A stretch of DNA of 64,000 nucleotides from Labia minor (GCA_963082975.1 OY720345.1:19184491-19248490), one strand, 5' to 3'. Shown: positions 10,983 to 26,400, counted from the first letter of the stretch. A program made the numbers and translations. The notes: generated by a model not told the origin, from the letters alone.

Positions 10983-11587
10983 TTTTTACTATCTCGCCAG
11001 AGATAGTATTGCGATCACGAAAATTTTCAATGTTGAGATTTTGATGTTTTTATACGTTTTGAAGGTTCCTGAATCATTTTCACTAAGGTTGAGAAAAATG
11101 TCTGTGTGTGTGTGTATGTGTGTGTGTATGTATGTAGGCAAGATTACGCAAAAACTGTTTGAGCTAGAATGATGCAATTTGGTACATGAGCATTATTCAA
11201 AATTCATAGTTTTCTATCAACTTTTGAGAAATGTAGCTCAACCGGAAGAGGGTCATTACCTACAACGTTTTGATTTTTTTTCCTCTAAAGTGACCGTAAA
11301 AATAAAGATATATGTTTGATAATTTTTCACATGATTAATAATTGTATAAAACTGCTATATATAGAATTTCAGCTTGATTGAATCGCTGAAAGTACCAGAA
11401 TTAATTTTTTAACACTGCAAATCTCACGCGCCAACACGTGACGTGGTGCTATCATCAAAATCCAAACATGCGCTGGTTTAACATTTATTATTTATAATTT
11501 GTAATTAATTAAATTTAATTTAAATATAATATATTATGTTATTTAATCCAATTCAAATTGCGAGATAGTCGAGTGGAGACACTCCAG
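10983..11587 (+). repeat. HINE-like repeat family A, full copy
   Basis: It runs from ACTATCTCGCCAGAGATAG to GCGAGATAGTCGAGTGGAG and the hairpin GGAGACACTCC. Both inverted repeats (ACTATCTCGC / GCGAGATAGT) are intact, and a TG-rich microsatellite lies at about 11100-11136. It is nearly collinear with the copy at 4796-5366. It lies between the oxygenase-like gene and WDR27. Confidence 0.7.
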
Positions 11588-11931
11588 CTTATTTTTATTT
11601 ATTGTTAAACGAATCATATGCTTTAGTGGTCTGATCTACCCCCTCCTTTATCCTTTATCCCCCACTTTATTAACTTAATATACTATTTCCGTTCCTATAG
11701 CAACCGAATGATATATCTATCTATATATATATATATTTTATCTGTATATATTTCTGACATTTCGAATGTAAACAAAAATAAAATTGATATTTTAGTTTTG
11801 CTTTGTTCCTTAAATATATATATATATATATATATATAAATATTTTCTTATATGTTTTTTATATAATATACTTTTTCTAAATTTTTCCTAAATTATATAT
11901 ATATATATATATATACAATATTATTTATAGA

Positions 11932-14900
11932 ATGTTACAATTAAATTTATTAAAAGAAATTCAAGCTGATGATAAATTTTGTTCGAAAAACTGTTATTCA
12001 AAATTTTACGAAAATGATTTAATTTTATCTATTATTCAAGAGGGCAAATATTTAGCCATCTGGGATCCAAATGACAATTCATGCGTAAGTACCCACTTCT
12101 AATTAACGATATTATTTATATATTATAATTTAAATATATTCAGAGTAATACTATAACTTTTAATTCTTATCTGAAAATTTTCTGAAGGAATAAAAAATAC
12201 AAAATAATAATACTAAAATAAGTTTAATTATTAATCATAATTGAAATAATAAATAAATATATGATTTTCTTTCGAATTTAGAATAATAGAATTCTAAAAT
12301 ATAATTTTGGTATTTTTATTGAGTATTTTTTTTAGCGTGTGGGTGTATTTCAATTCCATTACAGAAGCAGGTGTGTTCTGTCATGTGAAACAACCAATAC
12401 GGTTTCATCAATGACGAACACTCATTCTAATCCATTTTATACATTTAGGTTTTTTTTTTCGGGAAGTTCAAAATTATTTAACTTATAATAAGCAACTTTT
12501 TATTTATAATTTTTTTTTCTTTGTAAAAAAAATATCAATAAATTACTAAAATTTTCTATTTTATATAAATGAAAAATCTGTAAATTACAACTACAGTTTA
12601 AATATTTTTTTTTCATTAAAATTTATAAAATCAATATCTTCGTTTTAAAGGAAAAAAGAGTCTTTCTGAGGTTCTTTTCCTCAAAACGAACGTTCTCAAT
12701 CTTATGTCGATATATAACACTAACAAGAAGCCAGACAGAGAGCCCTGCCGGTCTTGGCTGGGCAGTGGCGTACCGCGAGGTTCTTGCGTCTGGGGGCAAC
12801 TGAGAAACTAGCGCCCCCTTTCTTATATATATTTAATTTAATTTTTTTTTAAAGAATATTAATGACGAATAACGAAATAGGTTTAACAGATTTTAATAAG
12901 CGTATAAATAATATTTATTGACTTACACAAAATACAGTTTAACTTTAAATATTAATTGTTCTTTTGTTCCAAATTGGCTTCCCTAATTTTGCGCCCCCTA
13001 AATTTGGCGCCCGGGGACATTTGTCCCCCCTGCCCCCTCCCCTAGTTACGCCACTGTGGCTGGGGTAGCCAAAATATTGAGTAACCAGTTTTCAGTAGTT
13101 CTTGTTATAATTTCTTAGCTTGGCTGTCATTAGCTAGGGTTGCTTAGTATATAAGTGTCCTTAATGTACTATTTAATTAGAAATTTATTTTTATTATTAT
13201 AGAAGTTATAGAATTATAGTTATTATAGAAAGTTTTAGTTAGATTTCCAATAAATTACATATTTTATGTTAATATTTAATTTGTAGGAAAATAAACTACA
13301 ACCTAACAGTATTACCAGATTGTAATAATATTATAGATAAAATTATAATTGGTAATTATATAAACTGGTATTCTTGTCATGGATCCTTTTTAATTCCAAA
13401 TAAACTTTTCTTATGCAATTTTTGCGAGTCGCTTCTAATTTACGGGATAAAAATTATTAAAATTTGTATATAAATCTATTGATATTCTATTTAGCTACCA
13501 TGTTCTATTAATTTATAGAAAAATTAAAAAATTGATTAATTAAATAATTTCCCTATATCCAAACCGAACCGAAAATTAGGAATAAGTGGATAATTAGTGA
13601 GTTAGTCAATAAAACATTACTTAATGACATCATATTTCAAGGTTCATAATAACTAATCTGGCAAAATTTAATCCTTTTTATCTCGTAAACTAGAAGCGTC
13701 CCGCAAAAATTGCATAAGAAAAATTTATTTGAAATTAAAAAAGGAATCCACTGGTAAAGTTTTATCCATTTCCATTTCAGGATGACCAGTTTATATAATT
13801 ACCTAATAATTTTTCTAGTTTTACTTTATTTTTCAATTTTTATTTATATATTATTATATATTTACTATTATAAATTATTATATTTTATTATTATTATTAT
13901 TAAGTTATGTTTTTTGTATGTTTTGGAAATAACAGAAAGGTTTTATTCGCGGCAGTCATCAGCAACCTTTGACCGCGTTTGCACTCTCCCCTTACCTACA
14001 GATGCTCCTCTGCACATGCAGCTCTGATCGTGTCATTGTCTGGCCAACGCACAATCTGGAAGAATCTGGTACAATTGTTGCACTTGATATGGGTACAGTC
14101 GATTTTTGTGCATTCAGTTGGGACAATCAATGGCTTGCCATTTGCTCCTATCAACAGATTATGATCATTCAACTCAAAGTATGTATATATATATATATAT
14201 ATATATATGATATTTTACTCAATTTAGTACTATTTTCCCTCACTCTTTGTATTGTTCTTCTACCTCAGTGATTCTTAACTACTGTGTCGCGTCACTTTAG
14301 TGTGCCGCGAGATTATGAGGCTCTTAAACATTTCCGACTTTTTTTCAAAATTTTTTTCAATATGGTAAACTTTTACACTTATCTTTTTCTTTTTAAACCA
14401 TTAAAAGTGTGCCGCGGTAAAAAAAAGTTTGAGAATCACTGTTCTACCTAATACTCTGAAATCGTCTCCTATATTTTGAATTCTAATCTTCGAAAAAAAT
14501 TATCATTAAAATTAAAATAAAATTAATTATATCCAAATTTATCATTTGTTTTATATTACATATTGACTTATTAATAATTAAATTAATATGTGCTTACAAT
14601 AATTGTATTATAATTTAAAACTAGAAATAGTTTATATTTTTTGATTTTTAAAAGTAAAAAGTATTTTCACGCATTTTCATAATTGTTTTTTCTGAAATAA
14701 ATTATCAATTAAATATCATAGATTCAAAATCATAATATTGAAACAATTCAAGTGGCTTATCTGACATTCATCTTAAATTTTATATTATAATTATTTTTTG
14801 GGGTGTAAAGATTAATATTTATATATATACCGAAATTGACACATAAAACATTAAAACGGAGAATTTATCTCTCTCCTAGGAGTAATAACATTTAAAGACA

Positions 14901-17407
14901 ATTTGTTTGTTAAAATATTTAAGGTAGAAAAAAATAAATATAAATATCGTACTATATTTCATATTTAAAATTTTAAAATAATAAAAATATTTTTTTGGAA
15001 AATACTTATAATAAACTAGACTTAAAAAGTAAAATAAAACATCTGGGAATGCTAGGAAGCATTACTATCAACGAACTTTTATTCCTATTTATCACAAAAT
15101 TGCATAAATAATTCCAATTTATATGATCTTAATATTACATTGTGAGAATTAGATAAATAATGTAGAGAGAAAAAAATATTCACAAATAGATATTTATTTA
15201 AATGAAATATAATTATTTAATTTACAGAATGAAAATGTAATTTTAATCAAAATAAGAAACAATGTTTTTGATTAAAATATTTTCAAAATTTATAATTACA
15301 ATATATAAAAATAAATTTTAATGGAATAATAATTATAATTATAATGATACAATCGAAGATGCGCTGAAAACATCGCTTTTATAATTATGCGCTGAAAATA
15401 TGGGAAATTTTCAACTTTGACCATCGATTTGACCGTGTTCCCAACCGAATTTTAAAAAACCAAGATCACTTTACAATTACCCTATTTTAAGCTCTACTCG
15501 AATCCAAAATCAAAATTTAAAAAATCGAAAATATTTTTAGCGACATTCACACAGACATATAGATTTTATAAACAAAAAGTTCGTTGAAAATTGGTAATTG
15601 TTCAGTTTTGCGTATGTATGATGAATTTGGATAAAATCTTATCAGTGGATTCCTTTTTGATTCCAAACAAACTTTCCTTAAGCAATATTTGTTGGTTTGT
15701 AGGAAAATAAATAAATAAATTATTTTTTTAATTTTCAATATATCCAAACCGAACTTATAAAAACAAAAAATCAGTGGAGCCCTTTGCTGGCCATGGTAGC
15801 TAAATAGAATATCAATGGGTTTATATATAAATTTTAATAATTTTTTTCTCGTAAACTAGAAACGACCGACAAATATTGAAAGGTTCTTTGGAATTAAAAA
15901 ACGAAAAGTTTTATCTAAATCCATTATACATATGAAGACCTTAGAGCGAAACAGTGGTAAGCCACAAAATCAAAAAGTTGAGATATTGCAGTTTAAAGTT
16001 TAAAGAAAAGATATAAAACATTGGGTTTACTGCATATATTTCAAATTTCCTCAATATGTAATATCAGTAAAGGGAAAAAGTCAGCAACTATTATTTCTTT
16101 AAATAAAACATTTTTTCTACAAAAATTAGAATTTATTTTGAAAAAAATGTGGCTTACCATGTTTTTGCTAAAACTAAACTAAACGGATGATAAAAATAAC
16201 TAAGATAATATAATACACATCTATAACACATCTAAAATTTCAACATCTTTATCTACTATATTTTTTTTCACAAAAAAAAATAGAATTTACATAAAATGTA
16301 GCTTCACGAGTTTTTGCTTTATCTAAATTAAAAAAAAATAAAGAAAAGAATGCAATACTTATTAATCATCTAAAATTTCAACCTCATCATCTACATATTC
16401 AACAATTACATTTAATTGAGTGTAAAATGATTGATAGGCTGGAGGTATATAAGGCAATAATGTTTGTACATTTTTAATTTTCTTTTCTGCTATTTTTAAT
16501 GGCTCGTTGTATTTAAGTTTAATATCTGACAAGGTTATCATTACAGGTCTACCTTGTTTTAAGACATTAATTTTCCTGTATTCTCCATTTAGTGTGTTTT
16601 TAACAAAAAATGATCCAATATTCTCTGATTTAAAGCAAAAGCTATACGTTCCTGAAAATTCCAAGTTTGTCTTATCAGAAAAGCGTGCTTTTTTGTTTAT
16701 ATTCGCCAACAGAGGCTCATAAGAATAAGTCTTTTTGACTCATTTTTGTTACTATAAATGGGTTTTTTCGGTTTGATTTTTGAATGACATCTAGCCAACC
16801 TTCTGGTGAATATATTTGCTCGTTGTTGGGCAATAACATCTTAAGCCACATGGCATACAATACTTTTGCATAAATTATTTACAAAATATTTTTACATAAA
16901 AACGTGGTAAGCCAAAAAAATAAAAAACTATAACCTATCTCAGAAGAATCTGTCGACATATTATCGTTATTTGGTACAAAGTCTTTGTCGACACAACTGT
17001 CATCACTCTCCTCAAAAAACTCAGGACTAGAACGGTTATTTTCACGAATAATTGCTCTTGAACGAAGACATAAACCAGAAGTTGACGCCATATTGATGTG
17101 GCTTACCATGCTCTTCACGTAAGAAAATGAAGTAATTTTGCCAACACCAACAACATGATTTAGCGATAGCAGCGGTATTTATTACGAAACAGTCAAAATA
17201 ACTTTTTAGTGGTTTAATATTGTTCCCGCCATATGATAAATGCAATAAAACAATTTTCGGCAAAAGTGTGGCTTACCACTGTTTCGCTCTAAGGTCTTCA
17301 TATGCTAAAGTCAACAAATACCAAAAAATTAATTGTTTATTTATTCAAAATTTTTAAGTTAATCGCTTTGAGCCTCTGCTAGATATATAACAACATTAAT
17401 TTACAAA

Positions 17408-17442
<35 letters not shown>

Positions 17443-20400
17443 ATAATTTACTTTTAGTTAAGAAAATTATTATCGGAAATTATTAGATTATATTAAAAAT
17501 GTATATATATATATATATATATTGATTGAAAAGAAATTCGAAACATAGGTTTTTTAACTATAACTTATATTTATTGCAAATGTATGATTAATACATTAAT
17601 ACAATAAAGAATTACGTAAAATAATATAACACAAAATAAATAAAATAAATGGCATTCATAATTACCTAACTAATATTATTATTATTAACATTATCTCAAA
17701 TTAGAATATATTTATTTATTATTTTACATTCTATTATATACTAGCTGCTCCGAGCGCCTTCCAGGCGCTCTTCACACCTAGACGGGGGCTCCGCCCCCTG
17801 TACCCCCGAATGATACATGGTATTTTGTTGAAAGTCTGTATGTAAAAGGTTTTCATCCATTTTGTTTCAATCAGTATAAGTAGATAAGATATATATTTGT
17901 TTTCTTGGAAAATATATTTTAATTTAATCAACAACAAATTTTCCTAGTATAATAAGTAAGATTTATTGACTATTTCATATTATTATTTATATATTTACTA
18001 ATATATTCGTGGCTCTTTGCATTTATCTAAGTAGATTTTAATTAATTAAATAATTAATAATCTAAGTTTATGAACATTATTTTTTTTATAAATTATATTA
18101 ATTAAAATTTATTTTCTTATTTCTGTTTGTTCTTTATTTTACATATATATGTACAAAACACAAAACAATAACACAGACAGACACACAGACATTGCCTTTT
18201 ATATATATAGATAGATTAAAACCTTCCCTGGGATGCCCACAACAATCCCTGAAAGTTTCACCGTAATCGCACGGGTAGTTTTTGAGTATTTGACAGACAC
18301 ACAGACAGACATTGCCTTTTATATATATATAGATAGATAGATAATATATTAAATTTTCAAAGTAAAATAAATTTTAATAAAAGTAGTAAATAATAATAAA
18401 TCATTAATAGAGGAGGAAAATATGTGAGGGTTTTTTTTTATATGAAAAGGGGTCAGGGTTTCTCCATTGCCTTATCCAATTTTTATTTTCTTTCAAAAAA
18501 ATGAATTTATCCTTTTATTTTCCTATTAAATATTTTACGTTCATCTTTTTTTTTTGAGAATTAATTTCAATTCAAAATAAAAAGAAAGTTTGCTTTGTTC
18601 TTTCTTTATCATGTGTAATCTTGTTTCTGTTATAATTGGCTTATAAAATGTGATCTTTTTCAAGTGTAACCTTCAACAGAATGTTTTTCAATTAAAGATC
18701 AACCTGTCTCTTTTGGTATTCCATCCACCTACAATAACTTTTCATAAGAAAAATATAAAAGCAAACGTTGCGAAGCCAAGCGAAGCATCTCCTGACTGTT
18801 TGCATGAATTAGATAAAGAGACAAACGGAACCCTTAACGGAATTCAACTAAAAACATAAAACGAGGAGGAGGAAACGTTGTTTTTATTTCATTAATAATA
18901 ATTCATGTCAGGAACAGGAATGTCAAATAAGCGACTCGTCAATGTATAGATTAACGACCCATCAAAATTTTTTTAAAAATAGTTTGAAAAAAAAATATAT
19001 GAAAGTATTGAAATATTGATTTTTATATTGTGCATATAAATAAATTTTAATTTAATGTTTGAAAAAAAGATAATAATTTATAGCTAGGAGTAGATTAAAA
19101 AGAATATTCAAAAATGAGCTGGGGCGAGGCGCAGATCCGACCGATGATTTGAAATAATTTAATTTCCAAACAGCATTATAAATATATATGTATTTTTTAT
19201 TTCACCAGTTAGTTTAATGTAATAAAAAATTTCCGACAATGAATATAAAATTAATAATTTGTAAACTACCACTTCCGATATCCGGATATACACCGAAAAT
19301 TGATGAATTGATGTGACTGATGCATTAACTAAATATATCAAAATCCGTTGAGCCATTCAAGCTGTGCACGTCTATACGGACAGACGGACAGGCATCATGC
19401 TAAAAATACTTTTTCTGTTAACAAAATGCATGATTCGTGGAGATATGTAAAAATCCCTACATGTGAAATTTGGTGTGAATACAATACCTCCCTTACTATC
19501 GTAGGTCAGTAAAAATTGAAAATACGTCGGTAAATTAAAAAACAAATTGAAAATTTAAATTATTAATAAATATTATAAATTATTATTTTTAAACATTTTA
19601 ATATTTTATAAAAACTATATAATATGTAATATACTGAATATACCTTTAACATTGATCATTACATCGAGATTTATCAAATTGCTCTAAAATTCATTTTAAT
19701 TTATGAAATAATTCAAATTTGAAAATTTGTTTGTGTAATATCTAGAATTTTGTTATTTAATAAATTTCTTTTCTTAGTTTTTAATTTAATTTCGCTATAA
19801 CTTTTATTTAAAATTATAAGATTATATATTTATTTTATTAAGTATTATAAAGTATTATATATATAAGGTATTTTTGATTTTTTTTTTTTTAGTTTCTTTC
19901 TGAGGGTTGTTACCAATTAGAAAGTGTCAAAGAGCAAGAATTGATTGAAACCAATGTACATGAAAATAATTTATGTGATTTTTCACCAACAACACCAAAT
20001 TTAATGATTTATTTAGATGATGCCAATTCATTCAAGGTATTTATATTATATATATATATATATATATTATTTATCAGATAAATCCTAATTACTTGAGCGA
20101 AGGAGTCTCCAACTTTCCAGAGTCATACTGATTTCTTCCAAGGGCCAAAACTATTTCAACAAAATCAAAACTTCTTCACAAATTTAGTTAATTTTGACCC
20201 CCACACATACACACAGTCAAACTGACTTCTCTAACTACTAACGGAATAGTAAAATTGTATACATTTATAGAATTTTCTTCTAAAGTGACCGTAAAAATAA
20301 AGATATATGTTTGATAATTTTTCACATGATTAATAATTGTATAAAACTGCTATATATAGAATTTCAGTTTGATTGAATCGCTGAAAGTACCAAAATTAAT

Positions 20401-23400
20401 TTTTTAACACTGCAAATTTCACGCGCCAACACGTGACGTGTTGCCATCAACAAAAAGCCAAACATGCGCTGCTTTGATAAATATTATTTATTAATTTTAA
20501 TTTATAATTTAATTAATTAAATTTAATTTAAATTAATATATGTTATTTAATCCAATGCAAATTTGCGAGATAGTCGAGTGGAGACACTCCAGATTTTTTA
20601 TTTCGGCTTTGAAATTTGTTCACATTCAGAATAAATAAAAATTATTGTTTTGGTAAACAACAACTAAAAAGATAACCAGTGGATATTTGTTATTAATATT
20701 TAGAATAAATATAAGCGATATGTTATTATTATACTGTTTTAATTCATCTTATCAAAGTATCACATTAATAAAAAGGGCTGTGTTAAAGCAAAATTATGGA
20801 TCTAATATTTAAAATAATTTTAAATAATTCAGAAAAATGTATAAAATTTCTTATTTGAATTCCCCTGGCATACAATTTTATATCAATTTTTCGAAATTGT
20901 GTTTTTAATTCTTATATTACATCTAATCTCATAAAAAAAAAATTAAATAAATTTAATTAATCAAATTAATACATATATTAATTGTATTTTGAATTAATAT
21001 AAATAATAATAATAATAATAATAATATAATAATAATTACTTTTCTTTATTTAATTTATAAATAAAACCCATCAATACAATAAACCGTTAATCTTCTTATT
21101 ATTTGTTATTTATTTTAATCTAATTATATTATTCTCGATTAATAATACTTTTATTAATTTTTTTAACAAATTGATTTTTTTAAAAATAAATCAATTTGTT
21201 TTTATTTGTTTTTGATTTAGAGTTGGATGGTTAATATATTATGGCAAATGTCCTGTTTCCACTTTTCAAAAATTTTAAATATAAATTTATTATTATTATA
21301 TAATATAATATCATAATAAAACAAATACGAAATTTTATATTTTAACAAAAAAAAAATACAATTTAAATTTCGAAGAATGAAAAATGTGGTTTATTCTCAA
21401 TATATCTTCCGCTCTATATTTTTTCTCTTCTTTTGGATAATTTGAGAATATGTCAAAAATCTATCTTTCATCGATTTTTGAAAATATTTGAAAAAGCTAA
21501 TCGATTCAAAGAAGTCTGGTGATATGATGAGGAATCCGCATAGGTTAGTAAGTCTCAGTTGAGTTGTTCCAACATGTCACGAACCGGTTTTGTAAAGCAG
21601 TCCCATGGAGGAAAATGACCTTTTATTACCTTTGTCAGTAACCTGGGCGTTTTGTGAGTAGTAAAAAGTTCATATCCTTTAAATGGTAGCGTTTAATATT
21701 AACAATCTTCCTTGAATAATGTTTGCAATTTCACAATTTCCTACTTTTTTGGGAGTATTCCATATTCCTTGTCTTCAACATTGTAATTACCATTATCGAA
21801 ATATCAAAACCATGATTCAAACGAGACTTATATTAGAGCTTATTCACCATTAGCGCTTTTTTAAGAGATCGGTGTCATCAGCAATTTACTTCAAATAAAA
21901 ACTAAAACTAAAAACTCTCTGAAAACGCCCTTTATTTGGAACGCACCAAATTGAACTCTGTGAAACAATAATAGTTATTTATTAAGCCTGGTCTGTATTA
22001 AGAAAGTAGAGGTCCAAAAGGATCGCGAGCACAAAATTAATCACAATGGTACCACGGAATCGTAACTCAGCCCGATGGGAGAGTTAACTCCCTAGCTCAC
22101 GAGATGAGGGAAGCTTTTTGTGAAGGCAAATGTAGTAGCTGGTAGTAGAAAAAGGCCCGTTTTTGTCAGGGAAGCAATTCATTGGAGTGCCGTAAAGCTC
22201 AAAAAACGCTATGTTTCTTAATACCTGAAAATCTTTGTGAAACAATAATAATATAGGGCAGGTCAATAAGTCAGTCACTTTTTGAATGAATCACAGGTTT
22301 TTGAATAAAAAATTATTTTATTTTTCAATGTAGCCTTCTTTGAGCTCTATACACTTGGTCTAACGTTTCTCCAAATTTTTTATTCCTTCCAAAAAATAAG
22401 ATTTGTCGAGGTCATCGAAATAGGTATTTTTTTTTTTTGTGAGATCATTTCATTGTTCGAGTCAAATATCTTTCCGCCAAGCCATTTCTTTAAGTTTGAA
22501 AACAAGAAATATTCACTCGGGGCTAAATCTGGAGAATAGGGCGGATAAGGGAGCAATTCTTATCCTCAATTCATTGATTTTCATAGAAATTCTCTTTTTT
22601 CCATTTTCTTCTCAAATCACGAGGTAATCTGCTCTTAATTGATGTCAAATTGAAAAAGTCTCGGTCTTATTGGCCTGTCTAAAAATCGCTCTTCATTCTT
22701 GCACATCTGAATAAATATTATATACCTATATCAATATACAATACTGTATAAATATATTTTTTTTTATTCAATTTTATTTAATTTTTTGTTTATTAAAAAT
22801 TTTTGTTGCTTTTAGATTCGGGATGTATTACAGGGCCAATTACTTTATCGCTCTTTTACTTTGATCTCACATTCTATTACTTGGATTCGTTTCTCACAGG
22901 AGCCTTTCAATCGAATTTTAATTTGCACTAATCGTAGTATAGTTCAAGTGTATAATTTCAATGGAAAAAATTTAAAGCCACGATTAATTGCCAAAATAGA
23001 TGAGTCCAGTCGGACATTTATCAATAAAGAAATAAACACACAAGAGAAAGGTAAAATCTTTTTTTTTATATTAAAATAATATATTGGAAATAATATATTA
23101 TTTTTTACTATACGACTCAAGATCCTTCAGGGCAATGTGGATGTTTACTTTTTGGCGCTTATCTATTGGATTCACTTGAAGACAGTGCAATAGTCAAACC
23201 TCAGGATATCTATCAGTTAGTAAATTTAATCAATTTAATTTAATATAATAACACAATTCACCATTGTATATAATTTTTCTACATTTCAAATTCTGTTGTT
23301 ATTTCTAGAGAAATTGTAAAACCAGGGCCACTATTAGTTATATATTCCAATCTTGGTATTAGTATATATGATTGTAATTCATGGAATTTACTAACATTTT

Positions 23401-26400
23401 TCTCATTTGAAGGTATGTAATTTAAATATTAATATGTATATACACGTAGAATTCAATATACATCATTTTCGTTTTTTTTTTTTGTTTTTTTTGTTGAATA
23501 ATATATTTATATACTAAATATTGATTGTTTTTTTTAGCATTAAATATTGAAAAAGAATTATTAACATTTCTTACTTGTATTGATTTTGTTACAATTTCCA
23601 AATATCAAATGAAATTTTTATTGAAATCATCTTTTTTTTCAAAATTTGTTTATATTATTACTGTGGAAATAAAAGAAGAAAAAATTGAAACAAAAATATC
23701 ATCATTATCACCGTGAGTAGTATGTATTTAGATATTAAATCTTATTTTATCAAACTATATAATTTCCGTCGTATGTATGTATGTAAGTGATGTCTGTAAC
23801 ATTATGAAATCAGTTATAAATTCAGTTTAAACTTAAATTGCAAACACCGTTTGCAACGGGTTCGTCTATTAATTAATACAATTAATAATTAAAAAAAAAA
23901 AAAAATATATTAAACAATTATTTTACCGGTTGTATTATATGGATGTGAGGCATGGTCTATGACTTTAGGTGACGAGAGTAGATTTAGAGTATTTGAGAAT
24001 AGGATTTTGCGAAGCATTTATGGGCCAAAGAAATATGAGGACACCGGGGAATGGCGAAGATTTCATAACGAGGAATTGCATGACTTCTATGCATCTCCAA
24101 ATATAGTTAGAATTATAAAATCGAGAAGGCTGCGGAGGGCAGGACACGTGGCTAGAATGGGAGAGGAAAGAATGACGAAAAATATATTAGTAGGGAGACC
24201 GAGTGGGAAACGTCCTCTTGGAAGACCAAGGACACGGTGGATGGATAATGTGGGAAAGGATGTGAGAGAGATGGGAGAGGATAGGGACTGTAAGGTTGTG
24301 GCTCAGAATAGGATACTTGGAGAGGTGTGGTTGCTGCGGTCAAGAACTTTCGAGTTCCGTAGAATCACAGAGATAGATAGATAGAATAATTTAAAAAACT
24401 ATTGACCACGAAATATTAATATTTATATAGTGACTAATATAGTAATTCTAATCTATCCATAGAAACTAATTAAAAGAATTAATTTATTATTAAAAAAAAA
24501 TATCAAATTAATTTAGATTATTTATTTATGTTCTTATTGAAAAAATCTACATCAAAATATTAATTTAAGTAGTAATAATTGATATATATCTTAGTAAAAA
24601 TTATCTTAGTGAAAATTAGATTAAAAAAATTAATGAAAATTAAGTTTCATCGATCAGGGGAGGAGAAGATCGTGAGAGGGAAAGAAGGAAAGGAAAGAAC
24701 ATTTTATTTTTACAATATTTAAAAATATGGTATAATAATTTTAATAATATTAATGAAAATCATAATTCTATAAATAAATTAATTTTATGGTGTTTGAAAA
24801 TTTTAAATATTAAAAATTATTTTAATAATTTCGGGGGTATTATTAAAATAAATTTTTTTGTCTTATATATTTAGACCAAATCTGAGCAATACTGTGGATG
24901 GGAAGCCAATTCATATCCTAATTCATACAATCTCATTGTTTGAAAAATAACAAAAGATGATACATTAAAAATGATATCTCTTGTAATCTAATCCTCTGAT
25001 CCCTGTCAAATGTTAAAACATATTATTTGAAAGACGTCTGAATCAAGATACATTCGAGATGTTTGTTAGTGGCACCATCTATCTGACTTCTTAAGAATTT
25101 ATTGAATGGCCTATTTTATATATATATATAGTTTTTACCTAAAGTGGTGAGCAATTAAAGTTGATTAGGTTTTGTAAGTTGTAAGTGTCTATTGTGTCTG
25201 CTATTGATGTTATTAAGTTGATTTAATGGATGTCAAGTATGTCAGGTATTTGCGTCTTTCAATTCAAACACACGACACCGTCGACCTGACCGAGTGGAAA
25301 TGAAGTTGAAGTGGAGGGGGAGAATTCCATGCCATTAGAAACAAATTGACTATTATTTAACAAAAAATAAAAAAACTATTGAGTGTCTCCACTCGACTAT
25401 CTCGCAAATTTGAATTGGATTAATTAACATATATTATATTTAAATAAAATATAATTAATTATATATAAATTATAAATTAAAATTAATAAATAATATTTAT
25501 TAAACAAGCTCGTGTTTCGCTCTTTTTGGATGACACCACGTCACGTGCTGGCGCGTGATGTCTAGATAGTAAAAACGAATGAAATATAAAACTGGAATTA
25601 TAAATAAACAAATCATTTATTATATAAATTCAATGAAAAAAATATTTTGAGAATGTGTTTCACATCTTATTAAAATATTAATGGCAAAAGAAAATTAATT
25701 TAAAACATTTCCAATATTAATTTTATTTGTTAATGAATAAAGTTAATTTAACTTTCGGAATCTGTGAATGATTAATTAAATATAATTTTTTTAACTGTTT
25801 CATTCTATACAATGATAATTATTATTTTTGTAGATCTCCGTTGTGTGTATCCCAATTAAAAAGTCAACCTGTGGAGCGAAGCGTATCCGAGGAGCATCGG
25901 TCATGCATTGTCCCGACTTTTTTGAATCCGAGCCGAGTGCGTTCTTCGGGGTATGGCAGTCATCAAACATCCACACGAATGTTCATTCCAAATACATCAT
26001 TGACAAAAAAACGATCCAATATTAATAATAATAAAAAGGGAAGAAGCAATAGTAATAATAATAAGAAAAATAATAGCAGCTCCAATAGTGGATCAAGTCA
26101 ATGGAGTCAAAAGACAAGAACAATCAAATGCAATCTAGTCAGTTCATCGTAAAAATTTAGAATATTTTATTTAATTGAGTTAAATTATTGTTATTATTAT
26201 TGATATAATTATTTATATATATTTAGAAAAGTCCAGAGATTGCTAAATATTTAAATGATGTTGGTCCTCCAAAAAGAATTGTGAAAAAAAATGTATTACC
26301 CTCATCAAGGGGCAGCCAAATAAGAATAGCTCATTCAGGTAGAGACATTTTTATAATTTTTAATATTAAAATAAAATAAAAAAATATTAGTAGTAAAATA

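Noticed and set aside
17408-17522. Long TA tracts as possible centromeric or origin-like sequence
   Set aside because: Short TA microsatellites are scattered all over this AT-rich window, so they carry no special signal here.
18650-18859. 69-codon open stretch in WDR27 intron 2
   Set aside because: No family similarity, no in-phase splice sites with the neighbouring WDR27 exons, and composition typical of intron.
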